In this document: positions 1 to 6,963 of the stretch, piece by piece
How positions within the stretch are numbered: position 1 is the first letter of the stretch
Layout of the letters: every line of letters begins with the position of its first letter
Assembly (NCBI GenBank): GCA_017388605.1
Contig: JAFPIE010000130.1
Coordinates: 1 to 8,969 of the forward strand
Direction of reading: 5' to 3'
Source of the DNA: Acholeplasmatales bacterium
GTDB lineage: Bacteria > Bacillota_I > Bacilli_A > Acholeplasmatales > Anaeroplasmataceae
Length of the DNA stretch: 8,969 nt
The notes under the pieces: model-generated
What the model was told of the DNA's origin: nothing
What the model saw: the letters and a program-made list of their open reading frames with translations, nothing else
Database searches by the model: none
Translations under genes and position numbers: made by a program

Positions 1-769
1 CTCTTGTATCACCATCAAGCTTTGTCAAGATAATACCTGTAACATCCAAATCCTTATGGAAGGCAAGGGCTACATTTACAGCATCCTGACCTGCCATGGC
101 ATCTACCGTAAGTAAGATTTCATCTGGAGATGCAATCTCTTTTACATTCTTTAATTCCTGCATTAATTCCTCATTAATTTGAAGTCTACCTGCAGTATCG
201 ATAAATACTAAATCACAGCCTTCTTCACGAGCCTTCTTTAAGCCTTCTGTTACAATTTTTTCTGCAGATACCTTAGTACCCATCTCAAATACAGGTACAT
301 TAATCGATCTACCTAGGGTAACTAGCTGATCTACTGCAGCTGGTCTATAGATATCGGCTGCAATAAGCATAGGCTTTTTCTTTAGCTTCTTTCTATAGAA
401 TAGAGCCATCTTACCTACTGCAGTTGTTTTACCTGCACCCTGTAAACCAACAGCCATAACTACTGTCGTGCCATGCTCCTTAATATTTAAATCCACAGCC
501 TCATCACCTAAGGTCTTCTTTAATTCATCACGAACGACCTTAACGACCTGCTGTCCTGGATTTAAGCCCTTTAGGATATCCTCACCTAGAGCCTTTTCCT
601 TTATTTCTGCTAAGAATTTCTTTACTACCTTGTAGTTAACATCGGCCTCAAGTAAAGATAATCTAACCTCTCTTAGCATATCATCAATATCTTTTTCATC
701 AAGCTTACCCTTACCTGTAAGCCTTCTTAATCCCATTTGTAAACGGGAGCTTAAGCTATCAAATGCCAT
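1..769 (-). CDS. ffh: Signal recognition particle GTPase Ffh (SRP54), 3'-truncated by window edge
   Basis: Ffh is the protein subunit of the signal recognition particle. It binds signal sequences of nascent membrane and secreted proteins together with SRP RNA, and docks on FtsY at the membrane in a GTP-dependent way. The visible 256 residues form the N (about 1-90) and G domains. They contain the P-loop GLQGAGKTT (108-116), DIYRPAA (139-145), DTAGR (191-195) and TKLDGDTR (249-256, end of the visible part). The P-loop has Ala where Ser is common; I take this as normal variation. The rest of the G domain and the methionine-rich M domain lie beyond base 1, so this is a cut gene, not a damaged one. 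The ATG at 769 is set by an AAGGAG site in the end of ylxM, whose stop is 3 nt upstream. It is third in the ftsY-ylxM-ffh operon. Identification is secure. Confidence 0.97.
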   Translation of the reverse strand, partial: MAFDSLSSRLQMGLRRLTGKGKLDEKDIDDMLREVRLSLLEADVNYKVVKKFLAEIKEKALGEDILKGLNPGQQVVKVVRDELKKTLGDEAVDLNIKEHGTTVVMAVGLQGAGKTTAVGKMALFYRKKLKKKPMLIAADIYRPAAVDQLVTLGRSINVPVFEMGTKVSAEKIVTEGLKKAREEGCDLVFIDTAGRLQINEELMQELKNVKEIASPDEILLTVDAMAGQDAVNVALAFHKDLDVTGIILTKLDGDTR

Positions 770-772
770 AAT

Positions 773-1072
773 CTACTCCTTTAAAAGGTTCAATATTTCT
801 TCCTTTAATTTAGGTTCTATATCCATTGAACCAATCTTTTTCATCTTTTCAAGAAGATGGATATGATTTTCATAATCCATAAGCGTATTGGACGCTCTTT
901 TAATTTGATCAAATACACCATTTCTAGATATCCCATAATTTTCTGCCATTTCAGATAAGGATAAATCTAAGAAATAATAATCCTCAAAATACGCTCTTTG
1001 CTTTTCTGTTAATAGACTACCATAGATGTCATATAAATCTATGATATATACTCTTTTAGCTTCCTCTTCCAT
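773..1072 (-). CDS. ylxM: YlxM/UPF0122-family helix-turn-helix protein, SRP-associated
   Basis: This 99-residue protein matches the YlxM (UPF0122) family of small helix-turn-helix proteins encoded next to ffh and ftsY in Gram-positive bacteria; a streptococcal member is known to modulate SRP GTPases. The LTEKQRAYFEDYYFLDLS block (residues 21-38) followed by SEMAENYGISRNGVFDQIKR resembles the sigma-70 region-4-like HTH of the family. The C-terminal third is charged and predicted helical. I chose ATG 1072 because a GAGGA site sits 5 nt upstream, inside the last codons of ftsY, and because the family starts about here. An in-frame ATG at 1105 would add 11 residues overlapping ftsY and lacks this spacing. 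The ftsY stop is 1 nt upstream and ffh begins 3 nt downstream, so translational coupling is likely. Its exact role in this organism is inferred from context. Confidence 0.93.
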   Translation of the reverse strand: MEEEAKRVYIIDLYDIYGSLLTEKQRAYFEDYYFLDLSLSEMAENYGISRNGVFDQIKRASNTLMDYENHIHLLEKMKKIGSMDIEPKLKEEILNLLKE

Positions 1073-1073
1073 A

Positions 1074-2042
1074 TTATTCCTCAAAGAAATCAGCAAATAA
1101 GCCATATAGGTATTGCTCGATATCGAAGACCTCTAAATCCTCAACGCCCTCACCAAGTCCAATATATTTAATTGGAATGCCAAGCTCATGACGAATGGCT
1201 AAAACAATACCACCCTTAGATGTACCATCAAGCTTTGTTAAAATAACACCTGATACATCGGTAGCCTCCTTAAATGCCTTAGCCTGAGACATACCATTTT
1301 GTCCTGTTGTTGCATCAATAACTAATAATGTTTCATGTGGAGCATCAGAAATTTCCTTTTGAATAACTCTTTTCATCTTCGCAAGCTCATTCATTAGATT
1401 TACCTTATTTTGAAGTCTACCTGCGGTATCACATAAAAGTAGGTCATATCCTTCTGCCTTAGCCTTCTTTACTGCATCAAACATAACTGCAGATGGATCA
1501 GACCCATCAGGCTTCACAACAATATCTACACCTACACGATTTGCCCATACATCTAGCTGTGCAACTGCACCTGCTCTAAAGGTATCTCCTGCAGCAAGTA
1601 AAACCTTCTTACCCATCTTTTTATATTGGTATGCTATTTTAGCAATAGATGTTGTTTTACCTACACCATTGACACCAACGAATAATACGACAGATAAGCC
1701 CTCCTTCTTTAGGTTTAGGTTCGCATTAACAATTTCACCATTCAAATAGATTTCAAACATCTCATCCATAATCATTTCCTGTAGATCTACAGGATTCGTA
1801 ATGCCTTTAGTTTTAACCTCACTCTTAAGCTTATCTATAAAATCAATTACGGTATCTACACCAATATCTGCCATAATGAATATTTCCTCTAGCTCATCGA
1901 ATAAATCCTCATCGATTTTATTGCTCTTAGATAAAATATCCTTTAGGGTAGATAATGCACCCTCACGGGTTTTATGTAAACCCATTTTATATTTTTCTTT
2001 TTTCTTTTTATCTTTTCTTCTAAATAAATCAAAAAAGCCCAT
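1074..2042 (-). CDS. ftsY: Signal recognition particle receptor FtsY
   Basis: FtsY is the membrane-associated SRP receptor. Its NG domain pairs with that of Ffh, both hydrolyse GTP, and the ribosome-nascent chain passes to SecYEG. The 322-residue protein starts with a short amphipathic, basic segment (MGFFDLFRRKDKKKKEKYK), the usual membrane-targeting helix. It lacks the long acidic A domain of E. coli, as is typical of Gram-positive FtsY. The N domain covers about residues 20-110. G motifs are GVNGVGKTT (123-131), GDTFRAGA (152-159), DTAGR (205-209), TKLDG (269-273) and GLGEGVEDL (295-303). ATG 2042 is preceded by GGAG 8 nt upstream (2051-2054) and by a promoter. An in-frame ATG at 2126 would start upstream of that promoter and inside the previous terminator, so it is rejected. 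ftsY heads the operon with ylxM and ffh; smc, its usual upstream neighbour in Bacillus, is not here. Confidence 0.97.
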   Translation of the reverse strand: MGFFDLFRRKDKKKKEKYKMGLHKTREGALSTLKDILSKSNKIDEDLFDELEEIFIMADIGVDTVIDFIDKLKSEVKTKGITNPVDLQEMIMDEMFEIYLNGEIVNANLNLKKEGLSVVLFVGVNGVGKTTSIAKIAYQYKKMGKKVLLAAGDTFRAGAVAQLDVWANRVGVDIVVKPDGSDPSAVMFDAVKKAKAEGYDLLLCDTAGRLQNKVNLMNELAKMKRVIQKEISDAPHETLLVIDATTGQNGMSQAKAFKEATDVSGVILTKLDGTSKGGIVLAIRHELGIPIKYIGLGEGVEDLEVFDIEQYLYGLFADFFEE

Positions 2043-2066
2043 AATTTCAACTCCATATTCTATCCC

Positions 2067-2075
2067 ATTATACCA
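2067..2075 (-). promoter_or_regulatory. Extended -10 promoter of ftsY-ylxM-ffh
   Basis: The minus strand reads TGGTATAAT, an exact TATAAT -10 (2072-2067) with a TG motif one base ahead (extended -10). No good -35 is seen; TTAAAT at 17 bp is weak, which an extended -10 can offset. The start would fall near 2060, giving a leader of about 18 nt that holds little beyond the ribosome binding site GGAG at 2051-2054. The element lies just after the terminator of the membrane-protein gene, so the SRP operon seems to be transcribed independently. Confidence 0.75.
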
Positions 2076-2093
2076 TAATTGAGATATAAATTT

Positions 2094-2123
2094 AAAGAAG
2101 AAAAATAGGCATTGGCCTATTTT
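2094..2123 (-). terminator. Rho-independent terminator after the membrane-protein gene
   Basis: A 9-bp perfect stem, AAAATAGGC / GCCTATTTT (2115-2123 and 2102-2110), closes a 4-nt loop. On the minus strand it is followed by a T and then CTTCTTT. The first base of the stem is the last base of the upstream TGA stop codon (2125-2123). The stem is AT-rich at its base, so strength may be moderate. The ftsY promoter follows at once, which supports a transcription boundary here. Confidence 0.75.
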
Positions 2124-4327
2124 CACTTATATAAAGCATTTTCTTCTTTAATTCTTTTCTTATTATCTAAAAGTATACCAGCGGTTAGCATTAGAAAGGT
2201 AAGTGGAATAGCTATAGCTTGGTAAATATTTCCAAGCTTCATGATGGTAGTACCCTCATATTTTGTCTTTAAATTATATTCTCCACTTTCTATATGGATG
2301 GATACCAATCCATCGATTTCTTCTGCATCAAACACTTTCACATTACCATATTTATCCTCTAATATAATCTTATATCCAGGATAATAAATTAAAGGAATTT
2401 GGATAGTAGAATCACTTTCTATATTTAATTCTAATTCTACTATAGGAGCCTTATGGCTTATTGTATTTAAGGTACCTGTACCTTCAAGTAAAATAGCTTC
2501 TTCCTTTAATTCCTTACCATAGTAGCTTTTATTTGTAATATATTTTTTTACTTTAGGATATAAGGAATTCGAATAGCTTGATTTATAGGTATCGTTAAAA
2601 TAATACATATAAGGGAAATATTCTCTACATGCACCAAAGGATGCCCAATCCGTAAAATAGGAATCATCAATTTTATATGTCCATCTTAAAGAATTCGCTT
2701 TATCCTTTTCGCTATTATATAATATTTCCTTTTCAGGAATAGCTTCTCCTGTAAATAGTAAGAAGGATGCCCCAACTAAGCCTACAATAGATAAATATTT
2801 CTTATTAAAATTCTTTAATATTTCTACAGCAAGTATAGATGAAAATAAGGATAGGAATCCAAATAATCTCCATGGGAATTGAATGCTTCTTAATGGTGAT
2901 GGAATGATATACCATATATTTCCACCTACAATAAGTAATAGGGTTAATGCATGAACAAAGATTAAATAATATAAATCCATAAGGGTATCCTTATGTAATC
3001 TTGATGTTCTTCTTTTTTCTTTTGTAAGGCTATAAAAAATAGTATAAATGAAGGCTAATACTATAACAACTCCATACATTAGAGTCTTATAGCTAATAAT
3101 GGATATTATAAGTAATATGGAAGATAGAATAGATAAGTATAATACTTCCTTTAGTTTTAAATTCTTATATTCCTTTGAATAAACAAAATATAAATAAGAA
3201 ATATGGAAAATAACTACACCTAATAATATTTCGGTTCTACTGCTTAAGAAAATCATAGGTACAATTCCTAAGGTAGATACTATTATGGAATGGAAATATT
3301 TTAATTTATTTATTTTTGCTAAGAAATAATCCAATACCGTCATACCTATAGTAAAGATTACAAAATAGGATGCATCTAAAATACTTTTTTCCTTAGACCA
3401 ACCAAAATTCTTTAAATATTCAAAATTTAATAAGCCACTATACCATTCAAAATCTCCTCTACTTGCTAAATAGGAGGCACTCGTCCACATACGAGTCTCA
3501 TTCGATACATTATAGAATCCTGTAGAATATAGGGAATAAGCACTAAATAATGTTTTTGATGCAATGCCTAATAATAAAAGCATAGATACAAGGGCATAAA
3601 GAATAAGTACCTTATCATATTTTAAGGTATAATAGATTTTCTTTATATGAAATAATAAATAAATAACACCAAAGAAATAGGAATAGATTGCAGTAATATT
3701 ATGGGTTAGGAATAATAAGGATCCACCTAAAATAATTTCTAAGCATGATATGGATCTAGAAAAGCCTCTATCCCCTATATGAACAAAATCATATAAGCCC
3801 ATAAAGAATAATGGCATAAATAAGAAGCTATAGGCTTCTGCTAAAGCCACTCTACAAATCATATCAAAAGTGCGATAGGGATATAAAACAAATACAAAGG
3901 CTGCAATTAAGGATGGTATTCTTTTATTCTTACTTATATGCATACCAAAGCGATACATAATAATACCAGATAGGAATACAGATAAGAATAGATTTAGCTT
4001 TAATGCGCCAAGTAGAGTCATACCAAAGGGTTCAAATAAAATGGCAATCACTACAGTGGTTAAATGCACAAGTGGAGAATAGAATAAATTCTTTCCGAAG
4101 CCTAAGCCTGATGCAAGCAAATCCGATATAGGGGAAATACTTCCTTCCTTTAAATCTAAATACATATCATAAATATTAGAAAAATGGAAGGCAATATCAT
4201 CACCAAAGGGAAATCCATCATGAAATAAAATGATATTCCCAAAGATGGATGCGATGAATATCAATAAATAGGGTATGATTTTATATATATTTTCTTTTAC
4301 ATTGAATCTTTTTAATGTAAGCTCCAT
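2123..4327 (-). CDS. Polytopic membrane protein, GT-C/YfhO-like (PTPS-related membrane family)
   Basis: This 734-residue integral membrane protein has many hydrophobic helices in its first ~520 residues (examples near 18-36, 85-125, 136-150, 165-180, 196-228, 239-256, 346-383, 396-435, 452-474, 483-502). An extracytoplasmic-looking C-terminal region (about 530-700) and a final helix (about 699-719) before a basic tail follow. Family-like marks are FGDDIAFHFSNI (41-52) with the Asp pair D43-D44 in the first loop, GLGFGKNLFYSPL (74-86), IQFPWRLFGF (482-491) and ACREYFPYMYY (566-576). Together they recall the membrane family named '6-pyruvoyl-tetrahydropterin synthase-related' and YfhO-like proteins, which share the layout of GT-C lipid-linked glycosyltransferases. 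That name does not imply pterin chemistry. A role in glycosylating a cell-envelope polymer or lipid is inference; substrate unknown. ATG 4327 has GAGGG 7 nt upstream. The gene stands alone between two terminators, with no sugar-metabolism neighbours. Confidence 0.85.
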   Translation of the reverse strand: MELTLKRFNVKENIYKIIPYLLIFIASIFGNIILFHDGFPFGDDIAFHFSNIYDMYLDLKEGSISPISDLLASGLGFGKNLFYSPLVHLTTVVIAILFEPFGMTLLGALKLNLFLSVFLSGIIMYRFGMHISKNKRIPSLIAAFVFVLYPYRTFDMICRVALAEAYSFLFMPLFFMGLYDFVHIGDRGFSRSISCLEIILGGSLLFLTHNITAIYSYFFGVIYLLFHIKKIYYTLKYDKVLILYALVSMLLLLGIASKTLFSAYSLYSTGFYNVSNETRMWTSASYLASRGDFEWYSGLLNFEYLKNFGWSKEKSILDASYFVIFTIGMTVLDYFLAKINKLKYFHSIIVSTLGIVPMIFLSSRTEILLGVVIFHISYLYFVYSKEYKNLKLKEVLYLSILSSILLIISIISYKTLMYGVVIVLAFIYTIFYSLTKEKRRTSRLHKDTLMDLYYLIFVHALTLLLIVGGNIWYIIPSPLRSIQFPWRLFGFLSLFSSILAVEILKNFNKKYLSIVGLVGASFLLFTGEAIPEKEILYNSEKDKANSLRWTYKIDDSYFTDWASFGACREYFPYMYYFNDTYKSSYSNSLYPKVKKYITNKSYYGKELKEEAILLEGTGTLNTISHKAPIVELELNIESDSTIQIPLIYYPGYKIILEDKYGNVKVFDAEEIDGLVSIHIESGEYNLKTKYEGTTIMKLGNIYQAIAIPLTFLMLTAGILLDNKKRIKEENALYK

Positions 4328-4352
4328 AATAAATCCCTCAATTTCATAAAAT

Positions 4353-4361
4353 ATTCTATCA
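4353..4361 (-). promoter_or_regulatory. Putative extended -10 promoter of the membrane-protein gene
   Basis: The minus strand reads TGATAGAAT: a TAGAAT -10 (4358-4353) with a TG extension. It starts 2 nt past the U-tract of the topA terminator. No clear -35 is seen, since the upstream bases are the terminator itself. A start near 4346 would give a leader of about 19 nt with GAGGG at 4335-4339. The layout copies that of the ftsY promoter. The call is moderate because the sequence is AT-rich and -10-like hexamers arise by chance. Confidence 0.5.
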
Positions 4362-4362
4362 C

Positions 4363-4390
4363 AAAATAAAAAAACTCCAAATAGGAGTTT
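4363..4390 (-). terminator. Rho-independent terminator of topA
   Basis: The minus strand forms AAACTCC-TATTT-GGAGTTT (7-bp stem, 4384-4390 with 4372-4378, 5-nt loop), followed by a T-rich run (TTTTATTTT). The upstream arm begins inside the topA TAA stop codon (4391-4389). The hairpin plus long U-tract makes this a convincing intrinsic terminator that isolates topA from the membrane-protein gene. Confidence 0.85.
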
Positions 4391-6842
4391 ATTTATTTAA
4401 CAAATTATTATATTCCTCTAGGGATACAATTCTTTTACATCTTGGATATCTTGAGCAGCCAAAGAAGGTATTCCCCTTGTTTTTACCCTTTCCTGCAGTT
4501 CTTGAAACTAAATGTCCCTTACCACATTCTGGGCATAGTACCTCTAAAGTCTCATCTACAACTACAGGTGCCTTATCCTCACTACATTTTCTATAGCAAT
4601 AGGAATTGCCATCCTTATCCTTTAGCATCATAGAACCACACTTAGGGCAAACCTCATGGGTTGGGGTATCCTCAATAATGACCTTACACTTAGGGAAGTT
4701 TGTACATCCATAGAAGGTATTTCCTTTGTTTTTACCTCTTGCTGCAGTTCTTGCAACTAAATGTCCCTTACCACATTCTGGACAAAGGAATACTTCCTTT
4801 GGCTCTTCCATGCAGTGGTTAGAGCAATATAAATTGCCATCCTTATCCTTTAGCATTAGGCTTCCACAGTTATCACATACCTCACCTGTAGGCATATCAT
4901 TAAAGATGGTTTTACATTTTGGATAGTTATCGCAAGCATAGAAAACAGATCCCTTATTCTTTCCAGATTTAGAGATTCTCTTTACAATATGAGCCTTACC
5001 ACATACAGGACATACAATTCCTGTATCATTATCCTCTTCATTTACTTCCTTTTTGATGTAATTACAATTAGGGTAATTACTGCAGGATGTAAATTCACCA
5101 TATTTACCTAAGCGAATCACAAGTGGGCTTCCACATTCAGGGCAAATTTCATCCGTAGGAATTGGATATTTGCTTTCCATATTCTTTAAGGCCTTATCAA
5201 AGATTGGCATAAAGTTCTGATAGAAGCTTGTAAGCTCATCCTCCTTAGCTAAATCGCCTGAAGCAATCTTATCTAGGTCGCTTTCCATATTTGCTGTATA
5301 TTTTACATTAATAATAGAATCAAAATATTCATTTAATTTATCTATGGTTAATATACCCTGCTCTGTTGGATGAATCATTCTCTTTTCAAGCTTGATATAT
5401 TCTCTTTCCTTTAATGTAGCAATGGTTTGTGCATAAGTAGATGGTCTACCTATACCTAAATCCTCCATATCCTTAATTAAGGATGCCTCTGTATATCTAC
5501 TCTTAGGCTGTGTTTCCTTATCTAGGATATTAATCTTATCTGCATTATAGGAATCTCCTAAGGCAAAATTAGGAATGAAATCCGATTCCTCCTCTTCCTT
5601 TCCATATACCTTTAAATAGCCATCAAAGGTAAGCTCTGAGCCTTGGGTTGTCCATAAGGAATCTGTATTTGTAAATTCAACCTTTGTTTGATTAAATACT
5701 GCAGCACTCATTAAGGAGGCTAAAGTTCTTTTATAAATTAGATTATAAAGCTTATATTCATCATTGGATAAATATGGCTTTAGGGAATCTGGTGTTCTAT
5801 TTATGGATGTAGGTCTTATACCCTCATGGGCATCCTGCATACCCTTTTGATTCTTTGTCTTAACGCTACCTAAATATCTTGTACCATAGGTATTTAGGAT
5901 ATAATCATCACAACTCTTAACAAAGCTATCGGCTAAACGAGTGGAGTCTGTACGCATATAGGTAATTAAACCGACGGTTTCACTACCAATATTTTTACCT
6001 TCGTATAGCGCCTGAGCAATACTCATCGTCTTTGTTGGGCTAAAGCCTAAGCGAATCGATGCATCCTGCTGCATGGTAGATGTTGTATAGGTAGGATAGG
6101 ATTGCTTCTTAATTTGTTTTTTCGATATATCCGATACTGTAAAGGATAATAATCTTGATTTTAAATCCTCAAGTATCTTTCTATCCTTAATTCGATTCTT
6201 AGAATCTATTTTAACACCATTAATTTCAGATAGCTTAAGCTTGAAAGCTTTAAATATAGCTTCCATTTCATAATAAGCCTCTGGAATAAAGGCTTGAATT
6301 TCTTTTTCTAGATTAACAATTAATAATAAGGTTGCACTTTGTACTCTTCCGGCACTTTTAGAGCCAATTTTTCTTTGAAGAAGCTTTGATAGCTTAAATC
6401 CTAAGATTCTATCGATCATTCTTCTTGATTCTTGGCTATCCACCATTTTCATATTGATGGTATGTGGATTTAATAGAGCATCGTTTACAGCTTGCTTGGT
6501 AATTTCATGGAATTCAATACGATTTAAATCATTTAAATCTAAATTTAATTCTCTAGCAAGATGATATGCAATAGCCTCTCCCTCACGGTCGGGGTCGGTT
6601 GCAAGATATACTTGATTTCCTTTACAAGCCTTTTGTAGTGATTTTACTAAGGATTCCTTTCCATCTATGATTCTATAGTCTGGAATGAAGCCATTATCGA
6701 TATCTATACCTAATCCACCCTTGCCTGTAGTAGCAAGGTCACAAATATGTCCTTTTGAGGATAAAACGGTATATTTTCCACCTAAATAGCCAGAAATTGT
6801 TTTTGATTTACTTGGAGATTCGACGATGATTATTTTGTTCAT
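4389..6842 (-). CDS. topA: DNA topoisomerase I (type IA) with six C-terminal zinc ribbons
   Basis: TopA relaxes negative supercoils by passing one strand through a transient break held by a 5'-phosphotyrosine. The 817-residue protein has an N-terminal Toprim domain with E8 in IIVESPSKSK and the DPDREGE acidic motif (83-89), SAGRVQSATL (163-172), and the catalytic Tyr at about 295 in GLITYMRTDS, then DLGIGRPSTYA (461-471). From residue 567 there are six four-Cys modules: C567/570/587/593, 611/614/637/643, 656/659/673/677, 687/690/713/719, 732/735/749/753 and 770/773/796/802. Four are the longer Topo-C4 type and two are short. Bacillus TopA is about 690 residues with fewer ribbons, so this tail is expanded. 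ATG 6842 has AGGAGG 7 nt upstream; the in-frame ATG at 6899 overlaps the promoter -35 and cannot be used from that transcript. The gene is monocistronic. dprA, a common upstream neighbour in Bacillota, is absent. Confidence 0.97.
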   Translation of the reverse strand: MNKIIIVESPSKSKTISGYLGGKYTVLSSKGHICDLATTGKGGLGIDIDNGFIPDYRIIDGKESLVKSLQKACKGNQVYLATDPDREGEAIAYHLARELNLDLNDLNRIEFHEITKQAVNDALLNPHTINMKMVDSQESRRMIDRILGFKLSKLLQRKIGSKSAGRVQSATLLLIVNLEKEIQAFIPEAYYEMEAIFKAFKLKLSEINGVKIDSKNRIKDRKILEDLKSRLLSFTVSDISKKQIKKQSYPTYTTSTMQQDASIRLGFSPTKTMSIAQALYEGKNIGSETVGLITYMRTDSTRLADSFVKSCDDYILNTYGTRYLGSVKTKNQKGMQDAHEGIRPTSINRTPDSLKPYLSNDEYKLYNLIYKRTLASLMSAAVFNQTKVEFTNTDSLWTTQGSELTFDGYLKVYGKEEEESDFIPNFALGDSYNADKINILDKETQPKSRYTEASLIKDMEDLGIGRPSTYAQTIATLKEREYIKLEKRMIHPTEQGILTIDKLNEYFDSIINVKYTANMESDLDKIASGDLAKEDELTSFYQNFMPIFDKALKNMESKYPIPTDEICPECGSPLVIRLGKYGEFTSCSNYPNCNYIKKEVNEEDNDTGIVCPVCGKAHIVKRISKSGKNKGSVFYACDNYPKCKTIFNDMPTGEVCDNCGSLMLKDKDGNLYCSNHCMEEPKEVFLCPECGKGHLVARTAARGKNKGNTFYGCTNFPKCKVIIEDTPTHEVCPKCGSMMLKDKDGNSYCYRKCSEDKAPVVVDETLEVLCPECGKGHLVSRTAGKGKNKGNTFFGCSRYPRCKRIVSLEEYNNLLNK
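4506..4856 (-). repeat. Diverged in-frame duplications encoding the TopA zinc ribbons
   Basis: Two stretches within the 3' part of topA are still identical at DNA level. A 27-nt match at 4506-4532 and 4755-4781 (249 nt, 83 codons apart) encodes PECGKGHLV. A 21-nt match at 4608-4628 and 4836-4856 (228 nt, 76 codons apart) encodes MLKDKDG. Both spacings are multiples of three, so a short-plus-long zinc-ribbon pair was copied in frame. A further, more diverged long ribbon lies 228 nt upstream in the gene (around 4994-5003). Confidence 0.85.
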
Positions 6843-6849
6843 TCTATAT

Positions 6850-6855
6850 CCTCCT
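6850..6855 (-). promoter_or_regulatory. topA ribosome binding site
   Basis: A full AGGAGG lies 7 nt before ATG 6842. It decides the topA start over the in-frame ATG at 6899, which lies inside the promoter and has no such site. Confidence 0.9.
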
Positions 6856-6870
6856 ATAAAGTGCTTCTCT

Positions 6871-6899
6871 ATAATAGACCAAGATTTTTTAGTTGTCAA
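6871..6899 (-). promoter_or_regulatory. Near-consensus sigma-A promoter of topA
   Basis: The minus strand carries TTGACA (6899-6894), a 17-bp spacer and TATTAT (6876-6871). The -35 is perfect, the spacing optimal, and the -10 has one mismatch. Transcription should begin near 6864, giving a leader of about 22 nt that contains AGGAGG. Nothing in this leader looks like a riboswitch or attenuator. In many bacteria topA promoters respond to supercoiling; nothing here tests that. Confidence 0.9.
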
Positions 6900-6921
6900 G
6901 GCTCGATTTTTAGACTTTCTT

Positions 6922-6954
6922 TAAAAAAATAAGCCCCCTCCTAAAGGAGGGAGC
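6922..6954 (-). terminator. Rho-independent terminator of lepB-rbgA-rnhB
   Basis: On the minus strand, GCTCCCTCC pairs with GGAGGGGGC (6946-6954 with 6933-6941; 9 bp including one G-T wobble) around a TTTA loop, followed by TTATTTTTTT. This is the most GC-rich and strongest-looking hairpin in the window. The stem starts 9 nt after the rnhB stop codon. Confidence 0.93.
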
Positions 6955-6963
6955 ATGTAAAAA

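Noticed and set aside
1..769. ffh read as a pseudogene because the M domain is missing
   Set aside because: The frame is intact to base 1, which is the window edge, so it is cut by the window rather than broken.
1801..2082. Plus-strand open frame of 93 codons opposite the 5' part of ftsY, rich in Ser and Leu
   Set aside because: It is antisense to a well-supported gene, has low-complexity composition typical of a shadow frame, and has no convincing ribosome binding site.
2043..2126. N-terminal extension of FtsY starting at 2126
   Set aside because: It would begin inside the upstream terminator and ahead of the -10 element, and adds a Phe-rich stretch absent from the family; MGFFDLF at 2042 is the usual start and has a GGAG site.
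4442..4926. Two plus-strand open frames opposite the TopA zinc-ribbon region that resemble each other
   Set aside because: Their similarity simply reflects the internal duplication of topA on the other strand; they match no family I recognise.
6843..6899. N-terminal extension of TopA starting at 6899
   Set aside because: It overlaps the TTGACA/TATTAT promoter; the Toprim domain starts normally at MNKIIIVESPSK with an AGGAGG site.
6843..6963. Possible riboswitch or small RNA in the rnhB-topA gap
   Set aside because: The roughly 120 bases are fully accounted for by one terminator, one promoter and a leader of about 22 nt.
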